Assembly: GCA_019746975.1 (NCBI GenBank)
Contig: JAIERK010000160.1
Span: forward strand, 1 to 48,648
Source of the DNA: Candidatus Obscuribacterales bacterium
GTDB taxonomy: Bacteria; Cyanobacteriota; Vampirovibrionia; Obscuribacterales; Obscuribacteraceae
DNA length: 48,648 nt
Direction: 5' to 3'
Part shown: piece after piece, positions 44,096 through 48,648 of the stretch
Layout of the letters: each line of letters begins with the position of its first letter
Numbering within the stretch: position 1 is the stretch's first letter
Position numbers and translations under genes: made by a program
Notes under the pieces: model-generated
What the model saw: the letters and a program-made list of their open reading frames with translations, nothing else
Database searches by the model: none
What the model was told of the DNA's origin: nothing

Positions 44096-45258
44096 TGAAA
44101 TTTGCAACTAGAGCTATTCACGCTGGTCAAGAGCCCGATCCGACGACCGGTGCAATTAACGTGCCTATCTATCAAACCTCGACATACGTACAGGAAGAGA
44201 TTGGCAAACATAAAGGATACGAATACTCACGCACCGGCAACCCAACAAGAACAGCGCTGGAAGAGTGCCTTGCTTCGCTCGAAGGAGCAAAGTACGGCAT
44301 GTGCTTCGGTTCTGGTCTTGGAGCCACGATGAACGTGATGAACCTGCTATCGCAAGGCGATCATGTCATCGTCGGCGACGATGTCTACGGCGGTACCTAC
44401 CGCATTTTCGACAAAGTATTGGCCCGTTACGGAATTAAGTTCTCCTGGGTCGATTCGCGCAACATCAAGAATATCGAGCAGGCAATCACAAAAGACACCA
44501 AGCTGATTTGGTTGGAAACCCCCACCAACCCTCTCTTGCAGATTGTCGATATCAAGGCGATTACCGATCTCGCTAAAGCCAAGGGTTTATTAACAGTTGT
44601 CGACAACACCTTCGCGAGCCCCTATCTGCAAACACCGCTTGCCCTCGGCGCTGACATCGTGCTGCACAGCTCGACAAAGTATCTCGGTGGACATAGTGAT
44701 GTCGTTGGTGGTGCCGTCCTGACCAGCCATGAAGAAGCCTACAAGACATTGAAGTTCCATCAGAATGCTGTAGGCTCGGTACCAGGACCCATGGATTGCT
44801 ACCTGGTGCTTCGTGGTGTCAAGACTCTGGCTGTCCGCATGGAGGCGCATGAGAAGAACGCCATGGCTGTCGTGAATTACCTTCGTGATAAACCAGCAAT
44901 CGAGCGAGTAATTTATCCAGGTCTTGCGGATCACCCCGAACACGAGATCGCGAAGAAGCAGATGTCAGGCTTCGGCGCGATGGTGACCTTCGTCATCAAA
45001 GGCGGTCTCAGCAATGCCAACGCATTCGCCTCCTCGACAAAACTTTTCGTCCTGGCTGAAAGCCTGGGCGGAGTCGAATCGCTGCTCTGCCATCCCGTAT
45101 CTATGACGCACGGCTCGATTCCGAAAGAGATTCGTGAATCGCGCGGCATAGTCGACGGAATGCTCCGTCTTTCTGTGGGCATCGAACACATCGACGATCT
45201 CCTCGAGGATCTGGAACAGGCGCTCGCGAAAGTACCGGTTCTCACCAGCGCGAAGTAA
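44095..45258 (+). CDS. Cystathionine gamma-lyase/gamma-synthase family enzyme
   Basis: 387 residues, Cys/Met metabolism PLP family. The Schiff-base lysine is K195 in LHSSTKYLGGHSD, with YSRTGNPTR near residue 44-52 and VDNTFASPYLQTP at 169-181. Translational overlap with the cystathionine beta-synthase gene argues for cystathionine gamma-lyase, completing the reverse transsulfuration route from homocysteine to cysteine. Sequence alone does not exclude gamma-synthase activity. Confidence 0.93.
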   Translation: MKFATRAIHAGQEPDPTTGAINVPIYQTSTYVQEEIGKHKGYEYSRTGNPTRTALEECLASLEGAKYGMCFGSGLGATMNVMNLLSQGDHVIVGDDVYGGTYRIFDKVLARYGIKFSWVDSRNIKNIEQAITKDTKLIWLETPTNPLLQIVDIKAITDLAKAKGLLTVVDNTFASPYLQTPLALGADIVLHSSTKYLGGHSDVVGGAVLTSHEEAYKTLKFHQNAVGSVPGPMDCYLVLRGVKTLAVRMEAHEKNAMAVVNYLRDKPAIERVIYPGLADHPEHEIAKKQMSGFGAMVTFVIKGGLSNANAFASSTKLFVLAESLGGVESLLCHPVSMTHGSIPKEIRESRGIVDGMLRLSVGIEHIDDLLEDLEQALAKVPVLTSAK

Positions 45259-45774
45259 CTGTCCGCAGAATGTGCGATTACTACAAAATTGCCGCGATGT
45301 TATAGTGTTATACGTCGGCAAAACTTGCTCACGTCTTTTTGTAGCATATTCGCCTCAAGGCCCTACCAGAAATTCTTCCAGAATCATAGCTAAACCAGAA
45401 CTGCTCAGCCTGAAGGCGGTCTAGCTCAAGTTCAATAATCTTCAGATTTTCATCATTATGGGTTAACCACTTCTTAGTGTGTTGCTTGGTACCGTAGTGG
45501 CATGTAAGAGGAATGGATCAAAAGAAGAGAAAGAAGTAGGTAGTTACAAAAAGCAGTCGACGAAGACTCAGATGTTTACCGAAACCCACCAGTCAGCTTA
45601 CTGAAAGTTACAAAAAAACCGAAAACAATGATTGCCAGCCCAACTGCTTAAAGGCTGATCCAATCTGGTTGTGCTCATAATCTGCCACACGGCAACCTTC
45701 ACATTTCCCGTTCTCTAAGGGTCAATACTTTCCATGGTGATGCACCACACATAGTGCAGCACAGGAGGTCACAC
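45259..45774. other. Intergenic region before the MNIO cassette
   Basis: 516 bases without a supported gene. The words AGTTACAAAAA at 45541 and 45605 repeat. It should contain the promoter of the cassette; a CATAAT near 45676 is a weak -10 candidate. No metal-box or riboswitch was recognised. Confidence 0.35.
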
Positions 45775-46671
45775 ATGTTTTTCATGCAAATCTCAGGTCC
45801 CGAATTCTTAGCCTGGTATGGGCTGTTATTCATCGTAACCGTACTGGCAGCATACGTTATTCGCGACTGCGTTCTACATGTTTCGAAGAAAAAACTGTCC
45901 GACGGCGCCATCGATCAGTACGACATCGCCTACCTGACCGGCGGACGCGAGCAGGTCTTCTTGACGGCAATCGGAACGATGGTTCACTCAGGAGTCCTCA
46001 CCCTAGATCCGACGACCAGGATAATTTCGTCGATAGACACTAAAAACATAAAGTCCTTCCACACAATGGAAAGACGAATTTTCGAAATAGCCCAACGTGC
46101 GAGCACCACGGTCGAAGACGCTTACAAACTCTTTGAGCCATCGATAGATCGCATAGTAAAAAATCTCGTGCGCCACGGTCTGTCCCCGTCGCCAGAAAGA
46201 GAAGGTTGGGCCAGATTGCTGTCCGCCGCGACTTTCCTGGTTCTCCCAATCTGGCTTGGCTTCCCGCGGATGATGAACGGTATAGCCAACGCCAGACCAG
46301 TCACATTCCTGTGCTTGATGTTGGCTGTTTCCGGTGGTGCCGCAATCATCGCTTTGTCAATCAAGTGCCATCAAACTTCGCTGGGGCGAGAAGCACTCCA
46401 GCTACTGAAGAAAGAAAACAGCCCGCTGAGAGTCAACTTCGCGAGCAGTACGAGAAACCTGGACAGAGAGGACATGTCCCTTGCCTACGCTCTGTTCGGC
46501 GGGACTTTGATAGCAGGAGCATATGCCCTGAGCGATCCGTTCAACATCGCACGAGCAGCAATGAAACCTCAGATGATCTCGAGCGGAGGCAGTTGCGGTA
46601 GTTCCTGCGGAGGTGGCAGCAGTTGCGGTGGTGGCTGCGGCGGCGGTTGCGGAGGCGGTTGTGGCGGATAA
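45775..46671 (+). CDS. TIGR04222-type membrane protein with Gly/Cys tail (candidate MNIO substrate)
   Basis: 298 residues from ATG 45775; AGGAGG at 45763-45768 fixes this start over an upstream GTG. Membrane segments lie at about 13-30, 146-165, 176-197 and perhaps 237-252. Between them is the TIGR04222-like region, IAYLTGGREQVFLTAIGTMV followed by HSGVLTLDPT. The last 28 residues are only Gly, Ser and Cys: C274, C278, C284, C288, C292, C296, with GGG between the final cysteines. Such tails next to a DUF692 gene suggest a precursor whose cysteines are modified, although the protein is far larger than usual precursor peptides. The DUF692 gene follows by 50 bases. Confidence 0.8.
   Translation: MFFMQISGPEFLAWYGLLFIVTVLAAYVIRDCVLHVSKKKLSDGAIDQYDIAYLTGGREQVFLTAIGTMVHSGVLTLDPTTRIISSIDTKNIKSFHTMERRIFEIAQRASTTVEDAYKLFEPSIDRIVKNLVRHGLSPSPEREGWARLLSAATFLVLPIWLGFPRMMNGIANARPVTFLCLMLAVSGGAAIIALSIKCHQTSLGREALQLLKKENSPLRVNFASSTRNLDREDMSLAYALFGGTLIAGAYALSDPFNIARAAMKPQMISSGGSCGSSCGGGSSCGGGCGGGCGGGCGG
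46588..46668 (+). repeat. Gly/Cys-coding low-complexity tail
   Basis: 27 codons of Gly, Ser and Cys with a regular final (C-G-G-G) period of 12 bases. Six cysteines lie within 23 residues. Confidence 0.85.
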
Positions 46672-46721
46672 CCGACAGGCGCTGGGTACAACAAGCATCT
46701 GTAATTTCGAAGGACTAGAAA

Positions 46722-47573
46722 ATGAACACTCGGTCAACCAACAAAACAGAAACAAAGCTAGGAATAGGCTGGAGACCAGAACTGGCAGTCGCGATCGATA
46801 GACGCAGAGATGTAGGATTCGTTGAAGTTCTCTTCGAAAATATAAAAGGAGGAGTGGTACCAGATCCGGTTATGCGATTACAGCAGCGCGGAGTCGAGGT
46901 TATACTTCACGGAATCTCGATGTCGCTGGGTGGTGCGCATCGACCCGATGTAGAGCTGGTGAAACGGTTTAACGATCTGGCCCAGCGATTGGACTCGCCC
47001 TTTGTCAGCGAGCATATCGCATTTGTTTCTGCTGACGGAAAAAACTCGGGTCACCTGCTTCCCCTGCCGAGAACAAAAAAAGCCCTTTCGGTAATCGTAG
47101 AAAACATTATGATAGCAAAAGAGCATCTGACGGTCCCGCTCGCGCTGGAAAACATCGCGATGCTTTGTGATTGGAAAAACTCGGAGATGGACGAAGCCGA
47201 ATTCGTCACACAGGTCCTCAATCAAACCAACTCGCTGCTACTCCTCGACGTAGCCAATCTCCACGCCAACGCTGTCAATCACAAATTCGATCCGGTAGCC
47301 TTCATGAAAAAACTACCTCTCGATCGAATCGCATACGTGCACACCGCGGGCGGCACAGTCAACCAGGGAATTTATCACGACACTCATGCTCACCCGGTTG
47401 TCGACAGTGTTTTCGACCTATTGGACAGCGTTAACACGCTGGCAAAGCCACCACGAGTAATGCTCGAGCGCGACGACAATTTTCCTGACGCAGCGACACT
47501 AAATCAAGAACTCGACCGGATTGCCGAGACAGTTTTTGTCTCAACACATCCTTCAACCGCAAAATGGAATTAG
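46722..47573 (+). CDS. DUF692 / multinuclear non-heme iron oxidase (MNIO)
   Basis: 283 residues, TIM-barrel family of MbnB, TglH and BufB, which oxidise cysteines or other residues of ribosomal peptides using two or three irons. Family landmarks in order: GIGWRPEL, FVEVLFEN, LHGISMSLG (H63), VSEHIAF (H98), LLPLPRT, LALENIA (E143), LLLDVANLHANAVNHKFDP (D176), IAYVHTAGG (H207), HDTHAHPVVDSVF (D220, H222, H224) and VMLERDDNFP (E249). All candidate metal ligands are present, so it should be active. It lies between the Cys-tail membrane protein and a DUF2063-like gene, overlapping the latter by ten bases. Confidence 0.92.
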   Translation: MNTRSTNKTETKLGIGWRPELAVAIDRRRDVGFVEVLFENIKGGVVPDPVMRLQQRGVEVILHGISMSLGGAHRPDVELVKRFNDLAQRLDSPFVSEHIAFVSADGKNSGHLLPLPRTKKALSVIVENIMIAKEHLTVPLALENIAMLCDWKNSEMDEAEFVTQVLNQTNSLLLLDVANLHANAVNHKFDPVAFMKKLPLDRIAYVHTAGGTVNQGIYHDTHAHPVVDSVFDLLDSVNTLAKPPRVMLERDDNFPDAATLNQELDRIAETVFVSTHPSTAKWN

Positions 47574-48097
47574 ACGCCACCATGACAGAAGCATCGAACA
47601 AAGACGAAACCTTCGACGCCATCAAGACTTCGGACTTGCAACATCTTTCGCGGCAAGAACAAAAGCGTTCTATGCCTCTAGACAAATCTCGTCAGCCAGT
47701 TGAACACGGGCGTTCATCCGCACAAGTGGACAGTTGTGCAAGTGACAACGGCAGCGAGTCCTCCCCAAGAGAGGAGCTCGCTATACTTCAAGGACAATTT
47801 TTGAACGCTCTTCTTGGACTAAGTCCTTCGCCTCAACAACTCGATGGTGAGCAAGTAGAAACGTGTGGACGTTCTCTCAGAGGCAAACGGGCAAGAACAA
47901 TAGAGCGAATGGGAAAGCCGAGTCCTGCTGAGACTGGCTGCGCATGCACGATCACAGAAGAGATGACGGAATACTTCAGACAGTATCCCGGCGCACACCC
48001 GGAGGGTCCCCTCGCCGATTTTCAGCGTTACAAGCGCTTTCTGCTACTCCGCCCAATCAAGAAATTCTTCTGCGGTATCAAGTTAAAGTACGACTGA
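47564..48097 (+). CDS. DUF2063-like partner protein of the MNIO (diverged)
   Basis: 177 residues if ATG 47564 is used; ATG 47582 is also possible and neither has a clear ribosome site, consistent with translational coupling to the MNIO gene. The first 65 residues are polar and disordered. Residues 68-160 (ELAILQGQFLNALLGL; MTEYFRQYPGAHPEGPLADF; RYKRFLL) have the spacing of the DUF2063 N-terminal domain, which begins L..LQ..F..AL and ends P....L...G..F..FL. In MNIO systems DUF2063 proteins bind the precursor and present it to the oxidase. Cysteines at 58, 101, 126, 128 and 170 are notable. The match is by eye and moderate; position in the operon supports it. Confidence 0.6.
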   Translation: MELDATMTEASNKDETFDAIKTSDLQHLSRQEQKRSMPLDKSRQPVEHGRSSAQVDSCASDNGSESSPREELAILQGQFLNALLGLSPSPQQLDGEQVETCGRSLRGKRARTIERMGKPSPAETGCACTITEEMTEYFRQYPGAHPEGPLADFQRYKRFLLLRPIKKFFCGIKLKYD

Positions 48098-48386
48098 CTC
48101 AACCCTTACCAGGTGCCGACTTCGTAGTTGACGCCAGTTGTATGACGCTAAGGAAACTGTCATGCCAAACCATTCAGAACTCAATGAACGTGTTGACAGC
48201 TAAGTTCAAGCGCGTTTTTCCTGGTGTTGCACCTGTCAAGTAGCCTAAGCCGATTCAGCAGCCCAATCGATGTCGATTTACCGTTTGACGCTGCGACCTG
48301 CCGAATTAACAGTCTTCCGCACGACGCCCATTTTGCCAAATGGCAATCCATGCCTTTCGCAGATATCGGCTCCTAGCTTAAAACGT

Positions 48387-48648
48387 CTAGAAATTTCGAG
48401 AACCGCGCGTCACGCGTCCAGCAACACTCGATTTCGTTTGCCGACGAATCTGGCTTTCGCCTCTGTTGTACGGCGCGTATGCAGCCACCGGATCTGCAAG
48501 AGTAGCCGAGACAGCGCGTGCGACCAGCTGTCCTTCTACTTCCTTATGCGAAAGCATACCGTTGACATTCCTTGTGCTGAGCGTGCCTGATACGGACTTC
48601 TCAGCAAGTTGCATCTTCTTCTGATTGGCGGACAATCCAGGAGATTGT
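48387..48648 (-). CDS. C-terminal part of a gene running off the right edge
   Basis: The frame is open to the window end, so the start is probably beyond it. Visible segments are LAEKSVSGTLSTRNVNGML, VEGQLVARAVSATLADPV and a basic end with RRQTKSSVAGRVTRGSRNF. No family is recognised. A TTG at 48635 could be a start but has no ribosome site. The gap 48098-48386 between it and the cassette shows nothing I can name. Confidence 0.4.
   Translation of the reverse strand, partial: QSPGLSANQKKMQLAEKSVSGTLSTRNVNGMLSHKEVEGQLVARAVSATLADPVAAYAPYNRGESQIRRQTKSSVAGRVTRGSRNF

Noticed and set aside
48270..48590. 106-codon plus-strand frame at the right edge
   Set aside because: Opposite a better-looking minus-strand frame that is open to the window end; arginine/serine-rich shadow composition.

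Overview
The window looks like chromosomal DNA of a free-living, respiring, Gram-negative-type bacterium. My best guess is a non-photosynthetic relative of Cyanobacteria (Melainabacteria/Vampirovibrionia, Obscuribacter-like). This rests on inference: moderate GC, F1-ATPase genes, several eukaryote-like Ser/Thr kinases, LRV-repeat proteins, caspase- and calpain-like proteases, an ABC2-GldG fusion and long alternating gene blocks. No 16S rRNA or other decisive marker is present. No tRNA, rRNA, CRISPR array, intact insertion sequence or prophage was recognised.

Layout. 0-5 kb: a decayed sigma-factor-like fragment, a class V aminotransferase (-), an aldehyde dehydrogenase (+) with a clear terminator, and a secreted phosphodiester-glycosidase-like protein. 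5-9.3 kb: a 1379-residue transmembrane Ser/Thr kinase with a long Pro/Ser linker holding 33-residue tandem repeats. 9.3-12.1 kb (-): atpD, a ClpP-like protease with a histone-H1-like basic tail, and atpC, tightly packed. 12.2-15.4 kb (+): an MthK-like K+ channel, a DUF1292 protein and a kinase-like protein in one operon, then remnants of another kinase gene. 15.4-21.9 kb: a hypothetical gene, lysS (-), two small membrane genes with a duplicated 60-bp segment, and gyrA. 21.9-25.1 kb: gene-poor DNA with an LRV protein, a three-unit repeat and an OmpR-type response regulator (-).

25.4-38.9 kb: a PH-like/TPR membrane protein (+); then on the minus strand an EF-hand calpain-like protease, an ABC transporter operon (ATPase, ABC2-GldG fusion, DUF4340), a secreted protein, a second LRV protein, a caspase-like protease and a small lipoprotein-like protein. 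38.9-42.5 kb (-): a methylmalonyl-CoA mutase catalytic subunit, a family 2 glycosyltransferase and an NAD-dependent epimerase. 42.6-45.3 kb (+): cystathionine beta-synthase and cystathionine gamma-lyase/synthase as a two-gene transsulfuration operon.

45.7-48.1 kb (+): the most interesting block. A TIGR04222-type membrane protein ending in a regular Gly/Cys tail is followed by a DUF692/MNIO oxidase and a small protein resembling the DUF2063 partner of MNIO enzymes. It reads as a RiPP-like cassette in which the Cys tail may be the substrate. The right edge carries the C-terminal part of a minus-strand gene.
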